Assembly (NCBI GenBank): GCA_009192285.1
Contig: WBVU01000016.1
Span: 558,001 to 622,000 of the forward strand
Origin: Morchella semilibera
Lineage: Eukaryota; Ascomycota; Pezizomycetes; Pezizales; Morchellaceae
Reading direction: 5' to 3'
Length of the DNA: 64,000 nt
Under the pieces are notes generated by a model that saw only the letters and a program-made list of their open reading frames with translations, was not told the DNA's origin and searched no databases. Positions 11,969 through 25,529 of the stretch are shown piece by piece (within the stretch, counting starts at the first letter, position 1; every line of letters begins with the position of its first letter). Made by a program: the position numbers and the translations under genes.

Positions 11969-14900
11969 CGCGAACCCTAGATCAACTCCGATCTCGTACT
12001 CAGATCGGAAAAGTGAAGGGAGCGGGTCTGATAAAGGGTGCCGTCACACCTTCAGAGAGGTGCACCGAAGGGGGGGGCTGCTGACAATAAGTCTGGGGGT
12101 GGGAGGGGGAGGGGTGGCTGCTTTTCAGAATGGGATTTCCCAGGTTTTTTTGTGTGTGTCTTGGGGGTGGGTATGGTTCGGAAAGATATTTTGGGGGTGG
12201 AGGAATCGATGATGGGGTTTGGGTAAGGTACTATGTAGGTATGGGTGAGTACAAGAGGGAAGCCGTTGAGGGAGTTGCTATTACTGTTATTGGGAGGAAG
12301 AGGGGTGGGTTTTTGGAGTGTTGTGTCTCGGGCCAGCAGGCAATGGTGGTATGTATAAAAAAAAAATAATTGCAATTGCAACAACCTTCTTTCTTTCTTT
12401 CTTTCTTTTTTTTTTTTCTTTGGAAAAAAAAATAATACAGAAAGCGGGAGTTTTTTTAGTTTTAGTTTTAGTATGGGATAGGCAATTCCTAAAGAAGGGG
12501 CAGGAGTAGCAGGCTGTTCTAAGGGAAAGTTCTGATCTGAGAAAAAATCTCGGGATTAACAAGCAAGCGAGATTTGAGAGCGAGGTGAGCTGTGTATGAG
12601 GAACAGAACACACACTCCCTTGGTGGCAAACACTTTGTGATGAAGAGACACCGGCTATCTTGGAGGGGGTTAATGGGGGGGGGGGGTGGCTGTATGAGAC
12701 CGGGGGGTGTGGATTTGGGGGGGGGGGGGGGTGGTAGGGATGGGGATATGTGGTAGATAGGTGTGGGTGGTATTTGGATGTGGTGGGTATGTGGATGGAG
12801 GGGTGTGGAGGTGGTGGTATTCTGGTGGCTATCTGCTGCTGGTGGTCGGTGGATTACTGACTGGGGTAGACGAGATGTACAGTCAGTACCTACTCCAGGT
12901 ATCACCCGCAGGGGGACTCTTAGACAGAAAGAGAGGGATAGAGAGGAAGAGGGGGGGGGGTAAACGGGGGTTTGAACTGACGCTATACACTCTCTGAGAC
13001 GAGCGAGAGAGACGTGGTGTGTGGATACAACTCTTCTTCTTCTTTTTGGGGTATAATATAATGGTACAGTAGTTAACTGGGTATATGGTGTTTGGAAAAG
13101 CAGCGAGCAGTGTGCGGCTCGGGCGTTGCAGTTGGTAAAATCCGTACAAGAGCAGCGGTACGTAGAGTAAAAAAAAGTACGAACGGTACAACCGTACATA
13201 CAGGCCTGTCAACAGAGAAAGCAATAATAATTACTGGTAGACAAGATTAACCAGGAAGTTCTTGGGTGACGCAGATCGATCGGGCGAAACAGGACACAGG
13301 GTAAGGGTTTTTTATTTATATTTATTATTTTATCTGAGCGAGTATGTATCTCTATGCTGTCTCTGACCCCACTCGGACCAAAGGTAGAGTTAGTAGTATA
13401 TGTACGGTACTGTATCTAGTAGTAGTAGTTGTATCTGTAATAGTATATCTTTGTCTTTACGCTGACAGGTTTCCCGTATCTTGAACGTCGACTGGTGAAC
13501 CCTTGCGGACCGACAGCTACGAACAGGGGCAAGCGGTAGATAAAAAGAGTATGTACTCGTCGTACATATGTAGACAACCAGGCAACGTGATGTGAGAAAA
13601 GGGGAAAACGCGAAAGGGTAGAAAAATAAATATGTGGAAAGATATCCGTTAGGTTGAGGAAAAAATAAAAAAAGATACCCAGATGCCCTGCTGGTTCAGC
13701 ATGTAGCTAGATCGACTCGACAGGCTTTTTAGTCGAGGATAGGTACGTTCCTTTCCCTCTCTTTCCCTCTCTCTCTCTACTGCTGCTGTGTTGTTGCGGC
13801 AGACTTGCAGCAACACAAGGAAGGGAAAAAAAAAAAAAAAAAAAAAAAAAAAAGTGAGCAGGAACCACAAGCGTGGTCTGAGCTGAGCTGCGGTTCGTTC
13901 TTCCAAGAGCACACCCTAGGCCTATGGAGGCACGGAATCACTTCGTGTCCTGTCGAGTGCGATGATGTCGGTGCGAATCGTGATCGTGGAGTGAATCTGT
14001 GATTGCGGGGATGGTGACACTGTTTTGTTGTTGAGAAAAGAAGCGCGTGGTATTCCGCTGCTCTTGGGAGGGGGGAGAGATATAATCCTCAGAAAAAGGA
14101 ACTCAGTGGATAAAATAATATCGCTTGCTCTGCTTGGGTAAGAAGAAGAAGAGGACGAGGTACCTACATACACATACCCTGGGCTACATACTTCTACCCA
14201 CTCACCATTTACCGTGCCTTGGGAAGACAGACAACTAACTACGGAGACGACAAGTACGGACATCATGCTCAGTCACTCATCCTTCTGCAGGTTAAGTGGG
14301 AATATTATGAATGACCAACCAACCAACCACCCATCGACGCCCACAACATCACCACCTCCCCTCACAACCTCCCCTCTTGCATACAAAGAACGACACCAGA
14401 AAATGACAGACGGACAAAAAGAGAGTGGGCACATCTCAATCCGTTTCTTCTTCCGTCGAACCAGGCTTCAAAACGGACCCTTCGTGTTTCGTTGAGGTTG
14501 AGCAACTACACATAGGTATTATGTGTCTAGAGTAATCCCCACTCATTACCAATATCTTGTCCCCACCCGCTCAGCGATCCCCACGACATGACATTATTAT
14601 TATTATTACTTCTCTCTCTCTCTCTCTCTCTCTCACTCTCACTCTCCCTCTATCTAATTCCATAATCCAACAATAACCCCCTCCCCCCCCCCCCCCCCCC
14701 CCAATCCAGATGGATACGTGACAAGCTCCCGGCGGGCCAATGTCCTGCGCAGGGGGGGATTTTCCAAAATTAATGCATGCTTGATCAATTGACCGCCCCG
14801 AGATCCAGAGAGATATAACCCAAACTACACTCATCACAAACAGCAACAGTAACCCATTAGAGGAGCTTAGAGGATAAATTATATTTCCGTGACACCCGGG

Positions 14901-16424
14901 GGAGGGGATTGCTTCCCGATATATCCCTCACGGGTCAGGTAAATAATGCCATACATAATTAAAAAAAAAAAAAAGGGAAAAAAGAGTTAGGTTAGCAAAT
15001 GCGCAATCAATCAGCTATGTACTCCAGCATACAATAGCTAGGTACCAACGGTCAACAAGGGGAAGAAGCTGTCAATGCCTCGCTTCGTTGGTCCTCCTCA
15101 CTCAGCCTATTAGCACCCAAGGATAGGGATATGAGCCTCACCTATCTCACCTAGGGTATCTTTTTTCTACCTAGGTAATGAGATAGTACTCTAGTTGGTA
15201 CATACCGGTACTCTACTACGAAGTATATCTACATCTGCCTACATGTGTACGGTGTACCCATTAATTCCTTTTAGCAATTCCTTCTTTCACCCTACATATT
15301 ACGTCTTTTTCGGTACCTGGTCTAACACAAAAAAAAATACGTGCCCTGACGTAACCCCTTCCCAATGGAATTATTCACACATGGGCCCATGGGGTAAAGA
15401 AGGAATAAGGAAAAAACAAATATCCAAAAAGGAAAACCTTCGTAGAATATTCTCCGCCCGGGTTAGGTACGGTACATAGGGTATCATATCACATACTGAT
15501 TCCTCTCTCACCTCACACACACCTTACACGTACTTTACAGCAGCGCAGCACACATGACAATCCCACTCCGCGTTTCGGAGGTCGGCGGGCATATTGGGGG
15601 GGGGGGGGGTTCCGTCAAACAGTACCTGTAGGTACCTGTGTCTGAGTTTGTTGGGCCGAGCACTTTCTGCTCTGTCTAGTTGATGATCTCCATAAAAAAA
15701 AACATTCTGGTGAGATTTTTATGTATATGTAAGGCAGGTAGTCACCAGCCGTGTGAGCAGCAGCAGCAGCAACATCAGCGAGAGAGAAACTCGGATTTCC
15801 CACGGACGTTGAAGATCCGGAGAGGATCACATCACTGAATTAAGAAGGGCCTGTTTGTAAAAGTCAGGTAACGAACCCGCTTAGGTATATCTGCAATGAT
15901 CATGACTGCATATTACTTTTCGCAAAAACGGTCGACTCCATTAATGCATCACCGGCGGCACCAACCACCTAGCACACTCACTTTCTTTCCTCTCACCTCG
16001 ATTGCATACATAAAACCCAACCCCAACATTAATCGGTCATTTCATTTTTCAATTTATCCGGCTGTCCCGCGACGCGCTTCATCAGCCAGTCTAATTATTG
16101 TTATTATTATTATTGTTATTATTTTAATGCTCATGCTGCTCAAGATTATTTTACGTGTCTGGTGTTTGACCGACATAACTTAACTGAGTTGAGTTTCTGA
16201 TTTCTAAAATTTCTAATATCTAAAAATTCCGCCTGCTCCAACAACATTGGCTACCGTTGTTAATACTTTTTTCTTTTCTCTCTACCTACGTACCTACCAT
16301 CTAATTTCCTAATTCCCGATTCCTATCCCTCCCCCCATGGCCCATTCACCCCCCTCCCCCCTCCCCCCCTCTCCTCGGCCGGCTCGTCTCGCGCCTCGGC
16401 CCGGCCGGGTTCTCATGGCCCTTC
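11969..16424. other. 4.4-kb gene-free block upstream of wc-1
   Basis: This block separates the wc-1 start from the decarboxylase stop. It contains many homopolymer and simple repeats: a TTTC run near 12388-12420, G-runs near 12717-12733 and 15596-15610, an A-run near 13826-13853, a TC run near 14610-14635 and a C-run near 14683-14702. No protein-like frame is visible. It probably holds the wc-1 promoter and long 5' leader plus the decarboxylase 3' region. I cannot identify individual control elements with confidence. Confidence 0.6.
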
Positions 16425-19400
16425 TTAATTCAGAATCACCAAGTGCTCCTCGATAGCACGAACGAGCGCGTCGATTGTCTCCTTCGTGGTCCGACTGTTG
16501 ACCACCGCACGGAAGAATTCGCCGTACGTTGGGTCTGGCGAATAGTCTATCCCACAACACACCCCACCACCACCACCACCCACCACCCCACCCCCCAGGC
16601 CAATCACCGGGGGGGAGGGAGGAGGCAGAGGGGGGGGGGGGTGTAAAGAATCAATACATGTATTTATTATTTATTAACCTTTAAAAAATATTTAATCTTG
16701 CTGGAAACAACCTCTCCATCATCATCACCACCCCCCTTCTCCTCTTGCACCTTCTCCGTCCGGGGTAAAAAAAAGAATAAATAAAGAAGGGGAAGAAAGA
16801 AAAAGGAACACCCACCAATCATGAACCCTTTAGCCACGAGCTTGGCCGCAATTGCTCTTGTCGTTGTCGTGTTCCTATGACGGGTTAACCAAGTTTTTTT
16901 TTTTTTTATATTATTATTATTACTATTACTATTTTTCCCTAATTAAAAAATAAAAATAAAAAAAATAAAAAAATACTCTGGCCGCGGTAACCGCTACTTC
17001 GCCCGGGATTGGGGGGGTTAAGAAAGAGAAAAGACGATTTAACTCACTTCTTTGCATTGTCGAACAATACCCCTTCGGGGGTGTAGTAGAAGCACCTGCA
17101 GTAGGTACGTTGCCTATCCGTCAGTCTCCATATACCAGCCAGTACACACCGCCTCAGATCAGTGGCGGGGGATCCACAGGTTCAAGCCACGCACGTCCCC
17201 GCGTCACAGGGGGTGTGGGTTGTGGGTTGTGGTTAATTGATGATGCTCATAAAGTTCCATCTGCAGGGGAATTTATTCCCTTTCAACCCTTTCCCCCCCA
17301 TGACGTATATATCTACCTTTAAAAAAAAAAAAAAAAAAAAAACAAAGAAATTGGGGGGTGGGCACACTTACACCTGTAAACACGGCGGTGGATTCTCCGA
17401 GACGAGGTGGAAATACGTCTTCCTCTTGAGCACGTTCGCAAAGTACGCCGCCATTTCAAAAGCATGGTCGATGCGCTCTAGAAAGAAGCAAGTCCGTGTT
17501 AATCAAATCATTACCCCCCCCCTTTCATCCCATACCCCACCACCAGATAGCCAGCTAGACAGCTAGCTGGACAGCCAGCCAATCGGAAGGCACGCACAGA
17601 GACACTTCAAACAGGGATTATATCCCCAGCAGGAAGATCTCTGAGCTGCTCTAGCTCTTCGACGAGCTCCCCCCCCCCCCGCAAAAAAAAGGAAGGAAAA
17701 AAGGGAGAGGAATTAAGAGAAGAGAGGGAAAGAAAAGAAAAAAGAAGGGACTACCTTGATACCCATCCTTCCCATAATAAATCCATCCAAACGCCATCTT
17801 GAGGGCGTCGCCGCGGCGGCCGCACCCCATGGTCATCTGTGCCAGGTCGTAGATCTCATCTTCGCCGTCCTCTTCGCTCTCGTGGAATAAGCTATTCCAA
17901 CAGAAGAAAAAACAAAAAGGGGCCCGCCGCAGCACGCCCCCCACAAAAAGAAAAACGTTAGGCAAAATTACTGCTGCAGAGAACAACTAAACAAATAACA
18001 AAAAAACATTTACCAGCAACTACCGCCCCATTTATGACGATGTTATTAATGCTGGGGTACAGGATGGATGGATGGAATGGACGGACGGGTGGGATATCTG
18101 GGGAGGGGAGAAACGGGGAAATATCTTGACCGTTCCAGATTGCTGGCTGGCTGGCTGGCTGGCTGGCTGGCCCATGGATAATTTATGAAATCAAAATTAA
18201 AAGAGTCACAGTCTACATACCGAAAATGCGAGATGAGTTTGCCAGCGAGCTTATCCAGGCGCGGTAGATATATCAAAAAAAAATGTGCAATTTAGAAAAA
18301 AAAAAATTGCCCCGGATTCGAACTTATCATTTTACCGCTGCCCGCAACATCTTCCCCCCTCCTCATCCGCATTTTCGGTATTTACTGCCTGTGTGCACTC
18401 CCGCCAAGCCAAGCCAGATCCAGATCCAGACAGATCCGTCCGTACGTTCAGCCCGTTCAGCGCATCCGATACCCATCAATGATCATCGCAACAACAAAAT
18501 TGAAAACTCCCACCCCACCTCATTAAAGAAAAACAACAACAACAACAATAACAAAAAAGGGAGAAAGCAAAAAAGGCAAGAGAAAAAGAGAAAGAAAATA
18601 AAGAAAAAAAGGGGAAAACTCACTACCCCGCTCTCGCCATCGTCGCGCCCCAAAACCTCCTCCGATCATTCGTCAGCAAAAAGCTACACGTCATGGGCAC
18701 GCCCAGCATCTTGTGCGGATTCATGGTCATGCTGTCGGCCCTATGGACGCCCTTCAGCCTCCACTTCTGGTTCTCGCTGAAGGCGACGCTGCCGCCCCAG
18801 CTGCCGTCGACGTGGAACCACAGCCCGTGCCGGCGGCACACGTCGCCAATCTCCTCAAACGGGTCGAAGGACCCCAGCACCGTTGTGCCCGCTCCCGCGT
18901 TCACGTAGAAAGGCGTGAAGCCTTCCTGCTTGGCCTTGATCACTAGGGCTTCGAGGTCTGTATGTGTGCGCGCGAGCGGTAAAGGTCAATGATCAGTTGA
19001 GCAGGTTTTTTTTGGGCCAATGATATACGTAACGTACCGGAGACAACCATGCGCCCCTGTCTATCCACGGGCACGGTCCACACGGCCTCGCTCCCAAAGC
19101 CGCAGAGGATGGCGGCCTTCTCGACACTGTAGTGTCCGTGCGCGCTCGTGAAGACGACGAAGCGGTATGCGCCGTTACCCTTGGTCTGGGTGTCGGGGAA
19201 GAGGGTGTTTCGCGCAATCACCATGGAGGTGCTGTTGGATGCGGAGCCACCGGGGAGCGTCATGCCGCCGGCGTTGGGGGAGGTGAAGCCCATGAGGTTG
19301 GCGAGCCGCGTGGTGGTCGCTTTCTCAATGATGGTGAGCGCGGGGGAGACTGCATGTGTGTGTCGGTCAGTTGGCTTGAACTGCTAGTGCAGGGAGAGGG

Positions 19401-19981
19401 AGCTCCAGAGGGGTTCCTGGGAGTAGGTAGGAGAGGGAGGGAATTGGACGGACCTTGGTAGACGTGGACCTGTAGAGTTGGAATCGCCATAGCCCATCAG
19501 CACTTGCAATTGATTCAATCCCACCAGTCGATACCACAGCCCAACCAGAAAGGGAAAGAAAGAAACCCACATTAGTATTCAACACCGCCAGCACCAGCTC
19601 ACTCACGACCCCGACCGGATCCGTGCTCGCATACAACTTATCCATGAACCCAGGACTCCACGTATTGACCGAGTACCTAAGGACCTTTCCGACGACCGCC
19701 AGCAGGCCCTCCTCGCCGCGGCCCTCCGCCGCCGGCAGGTCCAGATCGAACGCCGCAGCAAGCTCATGCGGCGGCAGCGCCTCGCCGATCAGCTTCCCCG
19801 GCCCGGCGCCCGCGTCCGCCGTCGAGATGAAGCTCACCAGGTGCGGCTGGATCAGCGCCAGGAGCTGCCCGGGGGGTGTTAGCGTCGGGAAATAACTGGG
19901 GGGGGGGGAGGTTACTTGTTGGACTTCTTGGGCACGTCCGGGGAAGGTTGTGGTGGGGCTGACGGGTGTGGTGGATGGCAT
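16425..19981 (-). CDS. PLP-dependent group II decarboxylase (glutamate/cysteine-sulfinate decarboxylase type)
   Basis: This is a pyridoxal-phosphate enzyme that removes the alpha-carboxyl of an amino acid; the exact substrate (glutamate, cysteine sulfinate or an aromatic acid) cannot be read from sequence. My model has nine exons: 19981-19571, 19469-19454, 19349-19038, 18957-18627, 17891-17755, 17477-17372, 17095-17048, 16874-16816 and 16546-16425, giving 513 aa, the normal family length. The PLP lysine lies in NPHKMLG (about Lys329), the cofactor-stacking His in HGHYS (about 215), and the pyridine-binding Asp in HVDGSWGG (about 297, where relatives often have HVDAAWGG). The C-terminus has the family FFRAVVN motif followed by TTKET. 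Exon 2 is only 16 nt (encoding VHVYQ), and intron 4 is unusually long (735 nt). The frame is open upstream of the chosen ATG but has no other ATG. Confidence 0.9.
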
Positions 19982-21479
19982 GGTTGGGTATGCAGGTGAA
20001 TATCCTTTTTTAATTATTTCTTTACTATATTTTGGGCTTTTTCTTTCCCACTTTGTCTTGCTCTTATGCAGTCGACGGCGACGGGCAGCCAGGCAGGCAA
20101 GAAAGGGAAGAAATGCGTGTGCGGCACAGGAATATATGATAGGACAAGACAGACAGACAGGGCAGACTCGACTCACTTACTCACTTACTCACTCACTCAC
20201 TCACTGACAGTAAGGATGGGGGGGGTGAGATGAGAAAGAGGACAGGAAGAAAGAAGTTTTGCACTGGAAGAAAAGAAAAACCCCTCCAAGTGCGGCTGAT
20301 GATTCCTTGATTCCTCTGCTGGTTACAGTAACCAGATATAGATATAGGAGATATAAAGCATATTAAAACCCACAATTAACAGCTATTAATCACAGAGTAA
20401 ACTATGGGGGAGGTAGTTATTAATTTACACATCCGACACTGCTCCCTATCCCGGTCGCTGGAAGTGGCCGAGGGGAGGGGGAGGGGGAAGCTTGTGAAAT
20501 TTCAGATGACCATCATGAGCAATATAGGGTAGGGTTGTTTCGTTTCACGGAGCGTGCGGAGGATGTGATCAGGTAAACGGGTACGGTAATTGGTAATGCA
20601 AGGCTACATACAAGCTACATACATACTAACTTGCAACTTGCAATTGAGCGGAAATCAACTACCGCGCGCGCGCTGAATATCAAAATTAATCGTCATTTTT
20701 CTTTTTTGCCTTGTCCAGAAAGAACCAAAATTAAAAAAAAAAAAAAAAAAAAAAGACTATCGCAACAGAACAGGATGGCGTCATATTGTCAACATTTTTT
20801 ATTTTTTTATTTTTATTTTTTATTTTTCTTTCGTCCCAACTTTTTTTTCTTTTATTTTTTCGCACCAAAAATTTTCGTGCTTGCTTTTTGATTGGCCGTG
20901 CGTTTTTTCTTGTTTTTTTTTTCGCAGTCCCTCCCCCCGGACGGGCCCCCTCTTGTTAGTTTGTCCCTCTAGATACTGACGTCTCCGCTACTGACATCAT
21001 TGGGCCCAGGGGTGTCTGCGGCCCTGCCTGCCATGTTTCAACTTCACATGACATGTATGCTAAGTATCCTCTGACTAATCTTGGTATCTTACTAACAAAT
21101 ACCTCCACCCCAACAATGACTAATATGGGAAATCGCGCACAACATACCGAATTTGAGGAAACCTTCTCTGTCGGTATTCTCTTTATTCCGGACTTGACCC
21201 TTTCTTGGCTCTCCTCTCCCATCTCCTTCCTCCACTTCGCTCCTCTCCGAACCCAGGCCCCCTCCTCCCCCTCCGGACTAATTATGGCTAATAAAAGAAG
21301 ATGTACTAATTCTATTGTACCAGTTTTAGCCGGCATATGGCAGACAGGTAGACGACAGGCAGCAGTCATTATTTTTATTTTTATTTTTATTTTTATTTTT
21401 TTATTTTATTTATTGATTAACCCGGACCCGCCCCCTGGAAGTTATGGACTCCAGTGGCTGGTCCTGGTCCCGGTTCCTA
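19982..21479. other. Intergenic, low-complexity
   Basis: This lies between the decarboxylase start and the Nop9 stop. It contains an ACTC repeat (about 20170-20205), poly-A (about 20730-20752) and a TTTTTA repeat (about 21368-21402). No credible coding frame is visible; it should hold the decarboxylase promoter and the Nop9 3' untranslated region. Confidence 0.6.
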
Positions 21480-24076
21480 TCACACAACACGCTGTCGTTT
21501 AGTCGGCGGCGGCAGCGGCGGCGCCAATGCATTAGAGCCTGAGCCTGAGCCTGAAGAAGACTTCGCCGCTCCCTTCTTAGCAGCAGCGTGCCGTTCCCGC
21601 GCAAGCTATAAACAAAAAGTTAGTTAGTTAGTTAGGTGCTTTACCGAGTCTGAAAAGGGAAATGGCAAAAGGCGACTTTTCCGACTTACCTCAATTGCAG
21701 TCTTCTTCCGCTCGCCCTGCTGCCTCTTTCCAGGACCAGGACCCTGAGCTGCCGTTGCTCCATTTTTGGCCCCACCACCACCAATTCTGAGCCCCCCCAC
21801 CCCGCTTGCCAACGACGACGCCCCCGACGCTTCCTCCTTCGCCAAGCCGAACCACTCGTTCCGGCGGGTCTTATATTTATCCATTGCCCAATTCCTCCAC
21901 ACGGCTCTTCCAAAGAAGCTCTCCCTGATAACTGGCTCGTTGCCCAGGAGCTCCGCCGCGATGGCCTGCCTATAGTTTGTGAGCCCGCCGCCGGCCGTTG
22001 CCGTCCACGCCGCGTCCGCAATGTGGGATCCCGACGGGTGCACCGTCAGTGCCGCCCACGACCCCCGCAGTCCATTAAGCAGCTTGCGCTTCTCGGGCGC
22101 CGTGGTGTGCGGCGAGAGTAGGAAGGCCTGTACTACGTGGGAGGTCTGCGCGTGCTGACAGAGACCCACAGTCGTGTCAGGGCTCTGGGAGACGAGGGAG
22201 GCGCTGACCGTGTCGTGCAGGTCGCCCGGGTGGTGGAGAAGGCATTGCGCGAGGAGGGAGCCATGGCGTTGCTTGGGGTCGCGTTTTGGCTTGGGGGGTT
22301 CTTTGCCTTCTTCTATGGGCGGAGGGACGAGTTCTTCGGGGGTGAGGGAGAGCATCTTGAAGATGAGTTGCGAGGAGGAGCAGTCGTAGGCGCTGAAGAT
22401 TGCCTGTTATTATTTTAGTTTCTAGAACCACAAAAACGGAATATAAATGGTTATATTGAATACCTGAAACTTACCTTTGAAATATCCGTAACATCAACCT
22501 CCTGCTTCCCACAGACGTCTATCAAGGTCTTGATAACCGCGACCTGACCTCTCTCTAAAAAATGAAAATTTGCATCATCAGCCATCACTCACCCCAACTC
22601 ATCTCTCTTACAGTAAAAAAAGACTAAAAAAGTGGACTCACCAATCATCCCCGGCACCTCCTTCAAGATCTCGCCCACCGCCTCCTTCAGTACCTCCCTG
22701 CCAACCTTCTCCAGCACCCTGACAACCACAAACCCGGCCGTCTCGTTCCTCGCCAGACTGCCCATGCGCGTCCGAAAGTGCGCCTGGTAGAGCTTCTTGA
22801 ACTCCCGTTTGGGCGCATAGCTCATGATCTTCTCCGCCAGATGGCTTCCCACGGGATCATACAGTAGGTTTGAGAAGAAGCTGCTCTTTTTCTCACCCTC
22901 CTCCCCCTCCTTCCCCTCCTCATCACCAGCACTTATCCCCGCCAACCTCCCCAGCAGCGTTGCCTCTCCCTTCCCACGCGGCCTCTGCATCTCAACCTGC
23001 AGCAGCACCTGCAGCGTCGGACCCCCGATGGGGTGGACGGCCATCGCGCGGATCTGCTCGACACCGAGGCGCACGCCCACGGCCGCCACGATGCGTTCCG
23101 CGGCCTCGGTGAAGGATTCGGGGACCTCGATGGCCTCGGGGGGGGTAAAGTCGGCGGTCACGACAGATATGTTCCTCTTTTTTCGGCTCTGGACGAGGGA
23201 TTGTGAGGAGGGGGAGGCGGCGGCGGGCTGGCCGGAGAGGATGAGGAGGAGGGCGCGGATGGGGTGCGAGGCGAAGGTGTGTGTCAGGAGGGGGATTATC
23301 TCCGGCTCGATTTCCTGGGGGGTATCAGCTACTGGCTGGTTTCACGGGAGGAGGGGGGCATCACACATTCAACATATACAGAAACAAGCTCTCCATACTC
23401 GCCCACGGCTCCCCCTCTTCCTCCTCCACTACCTCCTCCTGCTTCCCGGCCACCACCACCGAGCGCTCAAACAGCACCTCGCAGCAGTGCGACGCAAAGC
23501 GGTGCTGCACGAGCCCCACAAAGTGCCCACTGAACGCCCGCCATAGCCGCTTGAGCTGCGCGGGGGTCGACAGCTGCACGAGCTTCTCGAGAAGCCGCGA
23601 GCACCCCTGGCTGCTGGCCAGCTTGAGCTCCTTCCCCGAGGCCTCGCGGTACACATTTGCGATGAACAGGTTGCGCTCGTCGGGGTCGCTGAAGGCGTTG
23701 GCTTCGAGGACTTCGTCGACGTTGCGGAAGTATTCGGATTCTTCGGTGGTGAGGAGGCCGTGGAAGGGCGTGTCTTCGGGGTGCTGCTGAGCTGTGTTTT
23801 AGAAGAGTCAGTATATATATAAATATATGTGTATGAAGTTGTGTAATTTCACTAGCTAGCTAGATAGCTAGTCCCCACGCGCGCACTGTCAATGATAAAA
23901 CCACCATATATATATATCCACATACCTCCGTCGTCGTAGTATTCCGCCTCTACCTCTGCCTCTCCCTGCTGCTCAATTGGGACAAAATTGGCATTCTGTT
24001 TGAGCTCGTCTGCCTCGCGCTCCTCTTTGCGCTTCTTCTCGGCCCTGCGACCGCGCTTTTTGGCTTCCTTTGGCAT
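21480..24076 (-). CDS. nop9: Nucleolar pumilio-type protein Nop9
   Basis: Nop9 is an RNA-binding protein of the nucleolus needed for 18S rRNA maturation in the 90S pre-ribosome. The model has six exons: 24076-23926, 23791-23367, 23314-22642, 22554-22475, 22403-21690 and 21605-21480, giving 722 aa, as expected for the family. The N-terminus is a basic cluster (KKRGRRAEKKRK) typical of nucleolar proteins. The body is a string of pumilio-like helical repeats with signatures such as FASHCCEVLFER, DPVGSHLAEKIM and HPSGSHIADAAW. The C-terminus ends in a Lys/Arg-rich segment (KRQRVV). An acidic Glu/Gly/Lys insertion sits between repeats near residue 310. Splice phases all close. Intron 1 carries the recurrent TTATCATTGACA sequence. 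Confidence 0.92.
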
Positions 24077-25529
24077 GTTTCGTGCGTGTTCGTGTAGCTG
24101 GTGGGGGAAAATTGTGAAGAGGAAAAAAAAAGTAGAGCCTCATATTATATGCAGTGCGTGCTTGGCATCACGTGCACGTCTATTATGTATGTAGTTATGA
24201 GCTTGGAAGGTAATCTAGCTATTTAATTGGGGAAGGGTAGAGTCTTTACTGGGGGATCTGGGGAGTTTTGTGAGATATTGAAGTGACTGGTGTGAGTTAT
24301 TGTTGTGGCTACTTGGTGTGGTGGGTAATCATAAAATATCACTCGTTGTACTGTCGAGCTGATTGATTGATTTCATAGCATGGAATGGGATTTGAAAGGT
24401 ATTGATGTAAGAGAAGAAGCGGGGGTCTTCTCATAGTGGAGGAGTGAGTTGATGAGACAATGAGGGAAAGGAAGTGGGGTCTCTCTTCTCTTCTATTTCA
24501 CAGCCTTGAGAAGAACAAGTGTCTGTAATCCAAAAGTACACATGTAGCAATTCAAAGGCCAAACAACACGTATAAAGTACATCGTACTGGAGATAACGCA
24601 GTGCCACAGACAACTGATATCAATTGTATGACGTTCAGCCTCTGTTGTTCAAGAGCTTGGATATGGGTGCGCATAGTCTGCTCTCACTGCAGTTACGGCT
24701 TCTTTCTTCCCCCCAGCGCCCCCTACACTGACCAACGTGCAGACATGACGCTCGACTCGGCCTTCATAAGGATAACTCATACACTTCTATTAAATGATTT
24801 TGTCTACATATACTCTCACACGGTTAATCACGGGTACTGTCTGTATATAAACCCGAGTGCTGGTACCACATGTATGTAGTTGTAGTTTAGCGTATACAAT
24901 ACTGCCCCAAGCACCGTTGGCTGGGCTTGGCTGGGATTTCTGCCTGTTAGCCAAGCCCGTGGTATTCTTAAGACTTACCACCCACATGTACTACACACGT
25001 GCACGTACAGCCCTGCTCGAAAGGTCCTGGTACCTCCGGGTCAAAAGTACGAGGGTATTTCTTCTATTTTCTAATTCTCCCATTGCTGTGACTATAACAA
25101 CAGAGAGCTACAGTATCCTCATTACGGCCATAGCTACCTATCAATTTTTGAGTATGCGCAGGAGAAATGGTCATCAACAGACACAATATAGTAGGGTGCT
25201 AGGAGTTTCCGAACAGGGCTGCACATGTAGAACAAAAAAGATTGCATCATTTTCCTTCCTTCCTTGAAAACTGCACATGTGGATGGATGGGTTGCCATCA
25301 TGATCAAGTGGATTTGAAATATGTGCACGTTTGACTATAACACAACGTTATATACATGTACATGTAGGTACATCTTATACTAGGGGTTACCACCTCGCGG
25401 CCGCGAGTTGTGCAAGCTTTAATCCTCTAGCTCTCTCTATGGTAGGTACATATACATGTACTCTACATGTACCAATTCCCGCCAGTTTGACCTTTCATTT
25501 CCCTGTGATGCAATTGGTTTTGATGCGCT

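Noticed and set aside
18300-18360. Possible tRNA (GGATTCGAACT)
   Set aside because: Only a B-box-like string is present; no A box or stems at proper spacing, and it lies inside a decarboxylase intron.
19982-20176. N-terminal extension of the PLP decarboxylase
   Set aside because: The frame is open but starts at a GTG with no ATG before 19981. The extra peptide is Cys/Arg-rich and not seen in the family.
21053-21502. 149-codon + frame opposite the Nop9 3' end
   Set aside because: It includes the TTTTTA simple repeat (Ile/Phe run) and overlaps Nop9 exon 6 on the other strand; composition is not protein-like.
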